Assembly: GCA_038246545.1 (NCBI GenBank)
Contig: JBBRVW010000008.1
Coordinates: forward strand, 56,414 to 120,413
Reading direction: 5' to 3'
DNA: 64,000 nt
From: JBBRVW01 sp038246545
GTDB taxonomy: Bacteria > Actinomycetota > Actinomycetes > JACCUZ01
The translations under genes were made by a program, and so were the position numbers. This document shows, piece by piece, positions 27,313 through 36,784 of the stretch. A model generated the notes under the pieces. The model did not search any database and had not been told where the DNA came from. It saw only the letters and a list, made by a program, of their open reading frames with translations. The first letter of the stretch is position 1. Each line of letters starts with the position of its first letter.

Positions 27313-28968
27313 ATGAGCACGACCGACGACCAGCGCATCCTGAGCGGCCGCTACCGCCTCGTCCGATCGATCGGGCAGGGCGGCATGGGCACGGTCTGGG
27401 AGGCGCACGACGACGTCCTGAACCGCCAGGTGGCGGTCAAGGAGGTCCGGTTCCCGCCCGAGCTGAGCCAGAGCGAGCTGGCCGACCTGCGCGAGCGCAC
27501 CATGCGCGAGGCCCGCGCCACCGCTCGTCTGAGCCACCCGAACGTCGTCACGACCTACGACGTGGTGGAGGAGGACGGCCGGCCCTGGATCGTCATGGAG
27601 CTGCTGTCGACGCACAGCCTGGCCGAGCTCCTGCGCGACGCCGGCCCGCTCCCCCCGCACCGGGTCGCCGAGATCGGCCTGGACGTGCTCGGCGCCCTGG
27701 AGGCTGCGCACGGCCAGGGGGTGGTGCACCGGGACGTGAAGCCGAGCAACGTGCTGATCACCGACGGGGGCCGGGCCGTGCTCACGGACTTCGGCATCGC
27801 GACGACCGCCGGCGACCCGGCGCTGACCTCCACCGGTGTCGTGCTCGGCTCCCCCGCCTACATGCCGCCCGAGCGGGCCCGGGGCCGGGCCTTCGGCCCC
27901 GAGAGCGACCTGTGGTCGCTCGGCGCGACGCTGTTCGCGGCGGCCGAGGGACGGCCTCCGTTCGAGGCCGACAACGCCCTCGGCACCCTGACCGCGGTCA
28001 TCTCCGACCCGGTCCCGCCGTTGTCCGCCGGCGGCCCGCTGGCGGGGGCCGTCGCCGGCCTGATGGCCAAGGATCCCGCCGCCCGGGCCGACATCCCGCA
28101 CACGCGCGAGCTGCTCCGCCGGGCCGCCGCGGACCGGTCGGGAGCCGCAGTCACCACCACCGTCCCGGTCGAGCCCGCCGACCGCACCCGGGCGGTTCCG
28201 GCCGCGGTCCCTGCCCCGGCCGAACGCCGGGAGCAGCCGCCGCCCACGTCGTACGAGCGCGACATCGACCGTAGCGACGATGGATCTCGCCGGGGGATGC
28301 TCGTCGCGGCGCTCGTGGTTGCCGTCCTGATCGTCGGCGGTCTCGTGGTGCTCGCCCTCACCCAGGGGTCCGGCGACCCCAGCAGCTCGGCGTCGGACCC
28401 GACGACGTCCAAGACCCCGTCGTCGTCACCGTCCTCGTCGAAGTCCTCGTCGGCGCCGCCCACCGAGTCGAGCACTCCGAGCGAGACGGCCGGCTCGGGG
28501 CCGGCCGACAACGGGGTCCCGGCGGGCTACCAGCTCTACCAGGACGACACCGGCTTCTCGCTTGCTGTGCCCGACGGCTGGAACGCCCGTCAGAAGAGCG
28601 CCACCGCGGTCGACCTGGTCGCTCCCGACGGAGCGTCGTTCGTGCGGATCGACCAGACCGACAAGCCCAAGGACGACCCGAAGGCTGACTGGGAGAAGCA
28701 GGAGAAGTCGGTGAGCAAGCGGCTCGCCGACTACCAGCGGGTGTTTATCGAGACGGTGGACTACCGCGGCTGGAGCGCCGCCGAATGGGAGTTCACCTTC
28801 GTCGAGAACGGCGCGACCGTGCACGTGCGCAACCGCGGATTCGTCACCGACGACACGCACGGGTACGCGCTCTACTACTCGGTGCCTGACTCGCAGTGGT
28901 CCACCGACCAGACCCAGCAGGTCTTCCAGGTCGCCGCCGACACCTTTCAGCCGGCCGGCGGCGGCTGA
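27313..28968 (+). CDS. Membrane Ser/Thr protein kinase with extracellular C-terminal domain
   Basis: The 551-residue protein has a Hanks-type kinase domain (residues 13-270). The glycine loop is GQGGMG, the ATP lysine VAVKEV, the catalytic loop HRDVKPSN, and the metal motif DFGIA. A proline-rich juxtamembrane stretch leads to one membrane segment (about 332-352). Then a Ser/Thr/Pro-rich linker leads to a 150-residue external domain without PASTA repeats. The external domain, starting GYQLYQDDTGFSLAVPDGW, resembles those of other actinobacterial kinases and may sense a ligand. It is divergent from ssrA. Confidence 0.92.
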   Translation: MSTTDDQRILSGRYRLVRSIGQGGMGTVWEAHDDVLNRQVAVKEVRFPPELSQSELADLRERTMREARATARLSHPNVVTTYDVVEEDGRPWIVMELLSTHSLAELLRDAGPLPPHRVAEIGLDVLGALEAAHGQGVVHRDVKPSNVLITDGGRAVLTDFGIATTAGDPALTSTGVVLGSPAYMPPERARGRAFGPESDLWSLGATLFAAAEGRPPFEADNALGTLTAVISDPVPPLSAGGPLAGAVAGLMAKDPAARADIPHTRELLRRAAADRSGAAVTTTVPVEPADRTRAVPAAVPAPAERREQPPPTSYERDIDRSDDGSRRGMLVAALVVAVLIVGGLVVLALTQGSGDPSSSASDPTTSKTPSSSPSSSKSSSAPPTESSTPSETAGSGPADNGVPAGYQLYQDDTGFSLAVPDGWNARQKSATAVDLVAPDGASFVRIDQTDKPKDDPKADWEKQEKSVSKRLADYQRVFIETVDYRGWSAAEWEFTFVENGATVHVRNRGFVTDDTHGYALYYSVPDSQWSTDQTQQVFQVAADTFQPAGGG

Positions 28969-29054
28969 GGCGACCGACCGACGCCAGGATCCGGGCCGGC
29001 CGGCCACCTGAAACTCGGTGCCCATCGTGAGCGTGGGCGGCGGATACTCCAACG

Positions 29055-32018
29055 GTGGCCAGGACGATGGTCAGTCCGGACCTCGTGGGGCGAGAGCCGC
29101 AGCTGGGCCAGCTCGTCGAGGCGCTGTCCCGCGCCCACGCCGGTCTCCCCGGCACCGTCCTGCTGCCCGGCGAAGCAGGGGTGGGGAAGACCCGTCTGCT
29201 GCGGGAGTTCCTCGCCGTAGCGCGCCAGCGTGGCGCGACGGCAGTGTCCGGCGCCTGCATGGAGGTCAGCGCAGGGGACCTGCCATTCGTCCCGTTCCGC
29301 GGCGTGCTCCGGGAGATGGTCCGGGGTCGACCCGAGCACGAGTGCGAACGGCTGCTCGGGGCCACCTGGCGGGACCTGCACGTCCTCCTCCCGGAGCTGG
29401 CCCCCGCGCAGGCATCGGGCGAGGCACGGGGCACCCCGCACGCCTTCGACGTGATGGCCGCGGTCGTCGAGGCCCTCACGCGTGAGTCGCCGCTGGTCCT
29501 GGCGATCGACGACGCTCAGTGGGCCGACCAGTCGACCCTCCAGCTGCTGCGCTACCTGCACCCGGCCGACTCTCGCCGCCCGCTGTTGCTGGTCGTCGCC
29601 TACCGCAGCGAGGAGCTCCCCCCCGACGCCGCTCGCCGCAAGGCGTTCGAGGAGCTGAGCCGGTCAGCCGACGACGTCATCGCGGTCAGTCCGCTCACTC
29701 ACGAGCAGGTGGCCGCTCTCGTCGAGACCATCGGCGCCGAGCTGAGCCCCACCTCACTGAGCCGCCTGCAGGACCGGTGCGGCGGCCTGCCGTTCCTGGT
29801 CGAGGAGCTGGTCTCGGCCGAGCGCGACGGCCTCACGCGTGGCATCCCGCGGCGGGTCCGCGACGTCGTACGGCTCCGGGCTGGCGCTTTGTCCGCTGAC
29901 GCGCAACTTGTCACCACCCTCGTCGCCGTGGCGGCCCGGCCACTTCGGCACCGGGTGCTGCAGCACGCCGTGAACCTGCCCTCCCGACGATTCGCCGATG
30001 CCCTCGCCGAGTCGCTGTCAGCGCGGCTCCTGACCACCGACGTGGACATCCGCACGTATGCCTTCCACCACGACGTCGCGCGCGAGATCGTGCACGACGA
30101 CCTGTTCCCCGCGAGTCGGATCGATCTGCACTTCCGGCTCGCAGTCGCACTGCAGTCCGACCTCCGGGTCGACGCGTATGCCGGACGGCTCTGCGAGGTG
30201 GCGCACCACTGGCTGCAGACGGACGCCCACGAGGAGCACGCGTTGCGCGCCTCGCTGCTGGCCGCCAGGGCATCGACCCGGGACCACGCGCACCCCGAGG
30301 CGCTGCGGCAGTACGCGAATGCCCTCCGGATGTGGTCCCGAGTCGACGATGCCGAGCTGATCTCCGGTACGGACTTCGTGACCCTGAGCATCGAGGCCGC
30401 CGAGTCCGGCCACTGGGCCGGCGACACCGGGGCCGCGCTACGACATGTCGATGGGGCTCTTGCGACCGTGGGGAGCGACGACTCAGCCCTCGTCACAGTC
30501 CTGCACGAACGTCGCACCCACTACTCGTGGCTGGACAGCGGGCGCCTCGACCGTGGCGGCGACACGCTCGCCCGCCTCGGTTCGGCGGCAACGAGGGAAC
30601 GCATGCGGGCCAGCGACCTGATGCAGGCCGGACGTTACGCCGACAGCCTCGCTCCCGCCCAGGCGGCTGTGGACCTGGCCCACGCCGCAGGAGTCACCGG
30701 GGACGAGATCCGGGCCGGCATCATCCTCGGGGTCGGGCTGGCGTTCACCGGTCACCCCGACGCAGGGATCGCGACCATCGAGTCGGCCCGGGTGCGGGCG
30801 ATGCGCGACGGCAGCGCGGAGGAGGTGGTGGCGGCGCACGTCAACATGGCCTTCGTTCTGCTGGGCGTCGGCAACATGGAGAAGGCGGCAGAAGTAGCCC
30901 TCGCCGGCCTGCGGGAGGCCATCACTCGAGGTGTCGGCGGCTCGGACGGGGCGATCCTGGCCGGGAACGCGGCCGAGGCGCTGGCCAGGCTCGGCCGGCT
31001 GGATGAGGCGGCGAAGGTGGTTCATGACGGACTGACCCATCACCCGCCTCCCGCACTCAGGTCCTTCCTCATGCTGACCGGAGCCGAGGTGGACGTCCTC
31101 CGGGGCCGTCTGAGCGACGGCGCAGCCGCGCTGGACGACATCGTGGAGCGCGGCCTTCTTGACGACTTCCAGTTCCAGCAGCAGATGCGGGCCGTGGAGG
31201 CGGAGCTGCAACTGTGGGATCCGGCCTCCTCGAGGCATTGGGTGCTCGACGACCTGCGAGCCGGGCTCGGCTCCAGCATCGCCGCTGACGCCGGCGACGA
31301 GGATGTTCTGCTCACGGCACGCCTGCTCTGGCTGGGAGTCCGTGCCGATGCCGACTCACGCAGTCGGGCCGAGGTGTCGGCGGACGCGGCTCGGCTTCAG
31401 GCCCTCGTCGCAGATGGCGAAGGTCTGTGCGACCGAGCCGGTGCCTTGCCCCTGCGCGTCGAGGCTGTCGGGGTACGGCAACAGCTGGACAGGTACCTGC
31501 ACCTCATCGAGGGTGAGATGTCGCGGTTGCGCGCCGAACCCGACCCGGGGCCCTGGGAACGAGCAGCGCGGCGGGCAGCTGACGACCCGTACCTCATGGC
31601 TTACGCCCTGTGGCGCAAGGGCTCCGCCCTACGCGCCCTCCGGCGAAGACGCGAAGCGACGCAAGCGTTTCGAGAGGCTCACCAGGTCGCCGATCGGACC
31701 GGGCTCCGAGCCGTTGTGTCAGCCGTGGTGGCGGCAGCGCACTCGCTCGGGATCGGCTTGGACCACACGGCTGATCTGCGGCCCTCGCGTCCAGACCGGC
31801 CGTTCAACCTCACCACGAGGGAGCTGGAGGTGCTGGGGCTTCTGGTGAGGGGGGCGACGAACCGACGTATCGCCACAGCACTCAGGATGACCGAGAAGAC
31901 AGCAAGCGTGCACGTCTCGCACATCCTCACCAAGCTCTCCGTGAACAGCCGGGGAGAGGCCGTCGCACGGGCCTACGAGGTAGGACTCGCCCGTTCTCCC
32001 GTCAACACGGGTGACTGA
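29055..32018 (+). CDS. Large ATP-binding LuxR-family (LAL/MalT-like) regulator
   Basis: The 987-residue protein has an N-terminal STAND/AAA NTPase with Walker A GEAGVGKT and Walker B LVLAIDDAQWAD. A long helical, TPR-like middle follows, then a C-terminal LuxR helix-turn-helix (LTTRELEVLGLLVRG, TEKTASVHVSHILTKL). Such regulators are molecular switches that activate transcription on sensing a ligand or partner. Its target is not evident. The 3' end overlaps the convergent gene at 32002 by 17 bases. Confidence 0.9.
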   Translation: MARTMVSPDLVGREPQLGQLVEALSRAHAGLPGTVLLPGEAGVGKTRLLREFLAVARQRGATAVSGACMEVSAGDLPFVPFRGVLREMVRGRPEHECERLLGATWRDLHVLLPELAPAQASGEARGTPHAFDVMAAVVEALTRESPLVLAIDDAQWADQSTLQLLRYLHPADSRRPLLLVVAYRSEELPPDAARRKAFEELSRSADDVIAVSPLTHEQVAALVETIGAELSPTSLSRLQDRCGGLPFLVEELVSAERDGLTRGIPRRVRDVVRLRAGALSADAQLVTTLVAVAARPLRHRVLQHAVNLPSRRFADALAESLSARLLTTDVDIRTYAFHHDVAREIVHDDLFPASRIDLHFRLAVALQSDLRVDAYAGRLCEVAHHWLQTDAHEEHALRASLLAARASTRDHAHPEALRQYANALRMWSRVDDAELISGTDFVTLSIEAAESGHWAGDTGAALRHVDGALATVGSDDSALVTVLHERRTHYSWLDSGRLDRGGDTLARLGSAATRERMRASDLMQAGRYADSLAPAQAAVDLAHAAGVTGDEIRAGIILGVGLAFTGHPDAGIATIESARVRAMRDGSAEEVVAAHVNMAFVLLGVGNMEKAAEVALAGLREAITRGVGGSDGAILAGNAAEALARLGRLDEAAKVVHDGLTHHPPPALRSFLMLTGAEVDVLRGRLSDGAAALDDIVERGLLDDFQFQQQMRAVEAELQLWDPASSRHWVLDDLRAGLGSSIAADAGDEDVLLTARLLWLGVRADADSRSRAEVSADAARLQALVADGEGLCDRAGALPLRVEAVGVRQQLDRYLHLIEGEMSRLRAEPDPGPWERAARRAADDPYLMAYALWRKGSALRALRRRREATQAFREAHQVADRTGLRAVVSAVVAAAHSLGIGLDHTADLRPSRPDRPFNLTTRELEVLGLLVRGATNRRIATALRMTEKTASVHVSHILTKLSVNSRGEAVARAYEVGLARSPVNTGD

Positions 32019-32379
32019 GCTTCTTGCTCGGATCCGCCAGGTCCACCAGCTCCGGGTCGCCGTACTGACGCATCACCTCGAAGGAGACACCCGGTTCCTG
32101 CAGCGCCGGTGGACGTTCGGTCATCGCCTCGGCGATCCGCAGTCGGTCGGCGGTCAACGCGAAGACGTCGCGGTACTGCGTGACGAGCTCGAACACGATG
32201 TCGGTCTCGGTGTACCGGTTACCGAGCCAGCGGGGCACGGCGACGTCAGCACCGAAAGTTGCCTTGGTAGGAAGGGTCTCGTAGAGCCAACGGAGCAGTC
32301 GATCGGCTCGCCCGACCTCACCGGGGTTCAGGGGGCTGCCGCTCGGGAGCGTGAACCTCGTGCGCAACTCGTAGCGCAT
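32002..32379 (-). CDS. Hypothetical protein beside the caspase-like protease
   Basis: This 125-residue protein (MRYELRTRFTLP...) has no family I recognise, no signal peptide and no membrane segment. The ATG at 32379 has GGAAGGGG six bases upstream, so I prefer it to the ATG at 32412. It is divergent from the clostripain-like protease gene, with only about 100 bases between the starts, so the two probably share a control region. A partner or regulator of that protease is conceivable but unproven. Confidence 0.65.
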   Translation of the reverse strand: MRYELRTRFTLPSGSPLNPGEVGRADRLLRWLYETLPTKATFGADVAVPRWLGNRYTETDIVFELVTQYRDVFALTADRLRIAEAMTERPPALQEPGVSFEVMRQYGDPELVDLADPSKKLSHPC

Positions 32380-32485
32380 CTCCGGCCCCTTCCGGTTGAC
32401 GCCGACCTGCAACGGGACTTACCTGAAGGTGGCAGTCTCCCGTCGCCAGCCTCATCCCGTCACCCGACGAGCGCAAGGGGGCACC

Positions 32486-33523
32486 GTGGACAGGTGGAGC
32501 GTCATCGTCTGGGCTGCGGTGACCAGCGATCTGGAATCCGCGATCCAGGCAGACCTCATGGAGGCGTGGACTGCCCTGAAGGCCCTCGACGCGGGCGAGG
32601 ACCTTCATGTGCACGTCTTCCTGAACGGTCCCCGTGACACGTCGCTCGGGATCCGCTCCTGGCCCGAGCCCGGGGCCGGGAAGCAAGCCGATGCGACAGC
32701 CGCCGACATGCTGAAGGACGCTCTGCAGGACACCACGTGCTGGGCGGACCCGGGGCGCAAGCGGCTGCTCGTCCTGTGGGGACACGGCAACCGGGCCTTT
32801 CCCACCGGCGAGATCGTCTCCCGCGTGCAGCTCGACGCCCTCCTGCCCGACGTCCCGTCACCGGAGCGGGTCGCCGAGTCCATCCGGCAGTCGCCCGACA
32901 TCATCGGCTACGACGCCTGCCGGATGGCCTCGCTGTCGACCGTCCGAACGTTTGCGCAGGTCTGCCCGAAGGCCGTCTTCGTGGGCTCGATGGTCCCCGA
33001 GCCTGCGAGTGGGTGGCCCTACTTCCAGCTGCTGCGGTCCCTTCGGCAGGGCTGGGACAAGTACGCGGTCGCCACCGCGCTGGTCGAGGCCTACGCAGCC
33101 TCGGTCGACACGAGCGACTGGTGCATGGTCGCCCTTGACCTGGCCAAGGTCGCAGCGCATGACGGGTCGCCCGGACTGGAGGCGGCTCTGGCGAAGCTGA
33201 CGGGATCGACACCCCCCGGTGCCGTCGAGTTCTACTCCGCTGCGGAAGGCGCTGACCTGCTCGACGACACCAACCTGGTGGACTTGGGCGCCCTCATGCG
33301 ACGCCTCGACCTCGTCGGATCTCGGCCCATGGCGACGGCAGTCCGCGCGGCCCTGCTCGAGACCGTCATCGCCCGACGGGCCGGCGGCAGCCTCGTCGGC
33401 AGGGACGGTGTCGCGGTCCAGGTCGAGCTCCCGCCCGCAGTCCTGCCCGACGCGTCGTGGACGGACCCACCGGACTGGGTCCAGGTACTTCCGGAGCTCG
33501 CGCCACCCGAGCGTCCGGGATAA
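32486..33523 (+). CDS. Clostripain-like (C11) caspase-fold cysteine protease
   Basis: The 345-residue protein has the C11 layout. An N-terminal strand WSVIVWAAVTSDLESAI corresponds to the WTVLVYMAADNNLE-type start of clostripains. The catalytic His100 is in LLVLWGHGN, and the catalytic Cys145 in IIGYDACRMAS. It starts at GTG 32486 behind AAGGGGG. No signal peptide is seen, so it is probably cytoplasmic, unlike secreted clostripain. Cytoplasmic caspase-fold proteases in bacteria are often effectors that need activation; that role here is inference. Confidence 0.82.
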   Translation: MDRWSVIVWAAVTSDLESAIQADLMEAWTALKALDAGEDLHVHVFLNGPRDTSLGIRSWPEPGAGKQADATAADMLKDALQDTTCWADPGRKRLLVLWGHGNRAFPTGEIVSRVQLDALLPDVPSPERVAESIRQSPDIIGYDACRMASLSTVRTFAQVCPKAVFVGSMVPEPASGWPYFQLLRSLRQGWDKYAVATALVEAYAASVDTSDWCMVALDLAKVAAHDGSPGLEAALAKLTGSTPPGAVEFYSAAEGADLLDDTNLVDLGALMRRLDLVGSRPMATAVRAALLETVIARRAGGSLVGRDGVAVQVELPPAVLPDASWTDPPDWVQVLPELAPPERPG

Positions 33524-33592
33524 GGCTGCTGCCCCCGCCGGCTAGGCAGGATGCCGGAGGCCGCCGCACGCTGACGGCCGGACGCTGCGGGC

Positions 33593-34066
33593 ATGACCTT
33601 CACCAGCCAGCAGCAGCTCGACCCGGCCGACACCAGTGCCCGGCGACGTGGCGTCTCGGTGGCCCTGGCCGCCGCGGCGGTCGCGGCAGCCGTCACCGCC
33701 GGCCCGACCGCGCTCACGGTCGCCCGGGCCGGCACCAACCTGCCCACCACAGCGGTCGCGGTTGCCTGGGGACGCGCCCACGACGGCCGCTGCGACGTGC
33801 ACGGTGACCTCACCGTGACCTGCGCGTCGATGCACGGTGGCTATGCCCACGCCGGCACCACCTTCGGCAACACCTGGTTGTACGGCGACCTGGGCGGGCC
33901 GGACCGGCACCGGCACGAGTCGCGGCACTCCGACCAGTGGGCCATGTTCGGGGTCACCTTCCCGGCCCTGTACGGCACCGAGTGCGCCCGTACCGGCGGC
34001 GACGCCCACCGCAACGTCTTCGAGCGGTGGGCCGGGCTGCGCGACGGGGGCTATTCCACCCGCTGA
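33593..34066 (+). CDS. Secreted hypothetical protein
   Basis: The 157 residues start with a long signal sequence (hydrophobic core SVALAAAAVAAAVTAG). The mature part has two or three cysteines (GRCDVHG, VTCASMHGG, GTECART), which could form disulfides, and several His-rich segments (DRHRHESRHSDQW). No family was recognised. It is followed at once by a strong hairpin terminator. Confidence 0.68.
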   Translation: MTFTSQQQLDPADTSARRRGVSVALAAAAVAAAVTAGPTALTVARAGTNLPTTAVAVAWGRAHDGRCDVHGDLTVTCASMHGGYAHAGTTFGNTWLYGDLGGPDRHRHESRHSDQWAMFGVTFPALYGTECARTGGDAHRNVFERWAGLRDGGYSTR

Positions 34067-34078
34067 CCGCCGGACAGC

Positions 34079-34116
34079 AGGAGGGCCCGGTCCGAGAGAT
34101 CGGACCCGGCCCTCCT
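34079..34116. terminator. Strong bidirectional terminator hairpin
   Basis: Arms of 17 bases (34079-34095 and 34100-34116) pair with one mismatch around a GAGA loop. They begin 13 bases after the stop of the secreted-protein gene. The facing gene ends at 34149, so the hairpin serves both. Confidence 0.82.
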
Positions 34117-34148
34117 GTGCTGTGACCGGCCGTTGGGCGCAGGTGCGG

Positions 34149-34433
34149 TCAGCCGCCGGCGCCGACGACGATGACCACCAGGAAGCCGGCCGTGACGGCA
34201 AGGCTGGCCCAGACCAACCGGAGCGCCGTGCGCGAGGCGCGGCGGGCGCCCTCGACGTCGCCTGCTGCCAGCCGGGTCCGCACATTGCCGGCGCAGACGA
34301 CGGCGGCGACCCCGGTCGGGGCGAAGCAGACCAGGGTGCACACGACGGCGGCAACCAGGTGGCTGCGCACCTGCTCCGGTGCACCGGGGGCGGTCGTAGT
34401 GAGTGGCTGACGTTGGGTCTCGACGAAGATCAT
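34149..34433 (-). CDS. CD225/dispanin family small membrane protein
   Basis: This 94-residue protein has two membrane segments, HLVAAVVCTLVCFAPTGVAAVV and LRLVWASLAVTAGFLVVIVV (each here trimmed), flanking the cytoplasmic loop NVRTRLAAGDVEGARRASRTA. That hairpin architecture and the loop pattern are typical of dispanin/CD225 proteins. Their bacterial function is unknown. It lies downstream of the DUF2207 gene on the same strand. Confidence 0.72.
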   Translation of the reverse strand: MIFVETQRQPLTTTAPGAPEQVRSHLVAAVVCTLVCFAPTGVAAVVCAGNVRTRLAAGDVEGARRASRTALRLVWASLAVTAGFLVVIVVGAGG

Positions 34434-34502
34434 GCCCCGACGGTCGCGCCGAGCGCGCCTCCCAGCGTCCGGCGATCTCCTTAGCAGCTGCCGCCGGCAC
34501 CC

Positions 34503-36305
34503 TTACCAGGAGCCGCCGCCACCGCCGCCGCCACCGCCGCCGGACGAGCCGCCGCTGAAGCCGGATCCGCCGGACGACGACTGGGTGGCGGCCGCGAGCG
34601 AGCTGGACGCGGTGGAGGTGAAGCCGTTCATCGACTCGCCGAAGTGGGTCGGGTCCCAGCCGTTCGGCCCGGCGTACCAGCCGACGGCGCTCGCCGAGCC
34701 GGCCGCGGCGGCCAGCGGGCCGAACACCCGCACCCACCGCTCGGTCTCGCCGAAGACGACGGCGTACGGCAGGTACCGGCTGAAGATGTCAGCGCCCTCC
34801 TCGAACCGCAGCTGCTCGGCCTCCGCGGTCCGGACGTACTCGCGGAAGCCGCGCGCCTGCGCGAGGACGGCCGACCCCTTGGCCGTCCGGGCCGGCATCC
34901 GGCCGGCCGCGAGCAGCGCCGCGATCCCGACCAGCGTGACCGCGATGCCCACCGGCGCCCAGTGCAGCCGGCTGACCAGGGTGAACGACAGCCAGCCTCC
35001 GCCGCCGGCGAGCACGATCCCGAGCACCCGCCAGGCACCGCGCACCTTGTCCGGCCGGCCGCGGAACCAGCCGGCCTCGGTGACGTCCTGGTAGAGGGCC
35101 GTCTGCACGGCCGACATCCGGGCGGCGAACTTCTTCTTCAGGGCCGAGATGAGCACCTGGTCGCCGGTCTCGAACAGCCCGTCGTAGAGCTTGCGCTCGT
35201 AACCCAGCAGCTCGCCCTGACCGCCGGCGAGCTTCTCCAGCCGCCAGTCCCGCGAGGAGAACCGGTGCGGCCGCTCCAGCTCGACGATCCGCAGGTGACC
35301 GCGGACCGCGAGGTCGACGATGGTCGCGGTGACGTCGACGACGTTGGCCTCCTCGTCGAGCAGCGTGCCGATCTGGCCGGGGCGCAGCCCCACCGGCGGC
35401 TGGAACTGCACCGCGACCGCGCCACGATTCACCAGCGGAACCGGCTCGTCGGGGCTCCCCTCGGGGGACGTGAGCCCGGGGGTGAGCCCGGCGTAACGGC
35501 GGTCCCGGCCCCGGGTGCCCACCAGCCAGGCCAGCCCGGCGAGTCCGGGCACCAGGATCAGCCCCGCCAGCGTGCCGGTCAGGGCGGTGGGCGTCAGCGC
35601 CCGGCGCAGGGTGGGTCGCTCCACGAGGCGCGGGCCGGTGGCCGTCACCGACCCCTTCGGCAGCCCGACCACCACGGTGAGCGCGTCGTACGCCGCCAGG
35701 CCGGCCGGCTGCCCGAAAGTGACCCGGGCGCCGGAGGCCGCGGCACTGCCGCAGGGCAGGCTGCTGCCGCTCGGCCCGGCGAAGCAGGCCTGCTGGGTCG
35801 CCGGCTGAGGCGTCACGACCACCACCGACGCCGACGAGATCGGCACGGCCCACTCGATGCCGATCGCGTTCCAGTACAGCTCGTCGTGGTCGCGGAAGGC
35901 GTTCAGTGCGCCGTCGACGGTGTAGCTGATGAGGTAGTCCTGACGGCCGCTCACGGTCTTGTCGGGGTTGCCGACGCGCAGCGTGGTCGTGCCGCCGGAC
36001 GAGCTGCGGTCGACCTCGGTCGGGGCACCGGTGGAAGAGGTGACCTGCACATCGCCGAGGTCGTAGACGCGGTCGTTGTCCTTGTCGAACGGCACCCGGG
36101 TGGGGATGCTGCGCAGGATGCCGTGCCGCTGGTTGGGCCCGAAGTCGTACGCGATCGATTCCGACACCCCGAGGGTGCCGTCCTCGTGAACCGTCAGCGT
36201 CACGTCGTAGGACGTGATGCTCTCGCCGACATCGGCACCCGCCGGTGCAGCACCGACGAGGAGCAGCCAGCCGACCACCGCGAGCACGGCACCGACCCGG
36301 CGCAC
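34503..36305 (-). CDS. DUF2207 membrane protein with glycine-rich C-terminus
   Basis: The 600-residue protein has a signal peptide, then an external DUF2207 domain (ITSYDVTLTVHEDGTLGVSE, RHGILRSIPTRVPF). A membrane segment near 240, a cytoplasmic part with LLDEEANVVDVTATIVDLAVRG (trimmed), and two further segments follow. It ends in FSGGSSGGGGGGGGGGSW, as family members do. The start GTG at 36305 shares one base with the smpB stop (TAGTG). The function is unknown; the coupling places it in the smpB operon. Confidence 0.82.
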   Translation of the reverse strand: MRRVGAVLAVVGWLLLVGAAPAGADVGESITSYDVTLTVHEDGTLGVSESIAYDFGPNQRHGILRSIPTRVPFDKDNDRVYDLGDVQVTSSTGAPTEVDRSSSGGTTTLRVGNPDKTVSGRQDYLISYTVDGALNAFRDHDELYWNAIGIEWAVPISSASVVVVTPQPATQQACFAGPSGSSLPCGSAAASGARVTFGQPAGLAAYDALTVVVGLPKGSVTATGPRLVERPTLRRALTPTALTGTLAGLILVPGLAGLAWLVGTRGRDRRYAGLTPGLTSPEGSPDEPVPLVNRGAVAVQFQPPVGLRPGQIGTLLDEEANVVDVTATIVDLAVRGHLRIVELERPHRFSSRDWRLEKLAGGQGELLGYERKLYDGLFETGDQVLISALKKKFAARMSAVQTALYQDVTEAGWFRGRPDKVRGAWRVLGIVLAGGGGWLSFTLVSRLHWAPVGIAVTLVGIAALLAAGRMPARTAKGSAVLAQARGFREYVRTAEAEQLRFEEGADIFSRYLPYAVVFGETERWVRVFGPLAAAAGSASAVGWYAGPNGWDPTHFGESMNGFTSTASSSLAAATQSSSGGSGFSGGSSGGGGGGGGGGSW

Positions 36306-36784
36306 TAGGAGTCCTTGCCGCTGCTCCGGCGGGACAGGGCACGCTGCATCTCCCGCTTGGACTGCTTCTCGGCCAGCGCCTGCCGCTTGTCGTAGCTGCG
36401 CTTGCCGCGCGCCAGTGCGATCTCGACCTTGGCCTTGCCGTCCTTGAAGTAGAGGGCGATCGGGATCATGGTCACGCCACCCTCCTTCGTCTTGCCGATC
36501 AGCCGGAGGATCTCGGCGCGGTGCAGCAGCAGCTTGCGCTCGCGGCGCGGCGCGTGGTTGGTCCAGGTGCCCTCGGTGTACTCCGGGATGTGGACCCCGG
36601 CCAGCCACATCTCGCCGTCGCGGATGTGCGCGTAGCCGTCGACCAGGTTGGCGTGCCCGGCCCGGAGCGACTTCACCTCGGTGCCGGTGAGGACCAGGCC
36701 CGCCTCGTAGACGTCGTCGATGTGGTAGTCGTGGCGCGCCTTGCGGTTCTGCGCCACCAGCTTGCGTCCGGTCTCCTTCGGCAT
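36305..36784 (-). CDS. smpB: SsrA-binding protein
   Basis: The 159-residue protein binds tmRNA and delivers it to stalled ribosomes. Family blocks are RKARHDYHIDDVYEAGLVL, TEVKSLRAGHANL, HIPEYTEGTWTNHAP, and the basic C-terminal tail GKRSYDKRQALAEKQ that inserts into the empty mRNA channel. Its start shares one base with the stop of the S41 protease gene (TGATG). ssrA itself lies about 9 kb away on the same strand. Confidence 0.96.
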   Translation of the reverse strand: MPKETGRKLVAQNRKARHDYHIDDVYEAGLVLTGTEVKSLRAGHANLVDGYAHIRDGEMWLAGVHIPEYTEGTWTNHAPRRERKLLLHRAEILRLIGKTKEGGVTMIPIALYFKDGKAKVEIALARGKRSYDKRQALAEKQSKREMQRALSRRSSGKDS

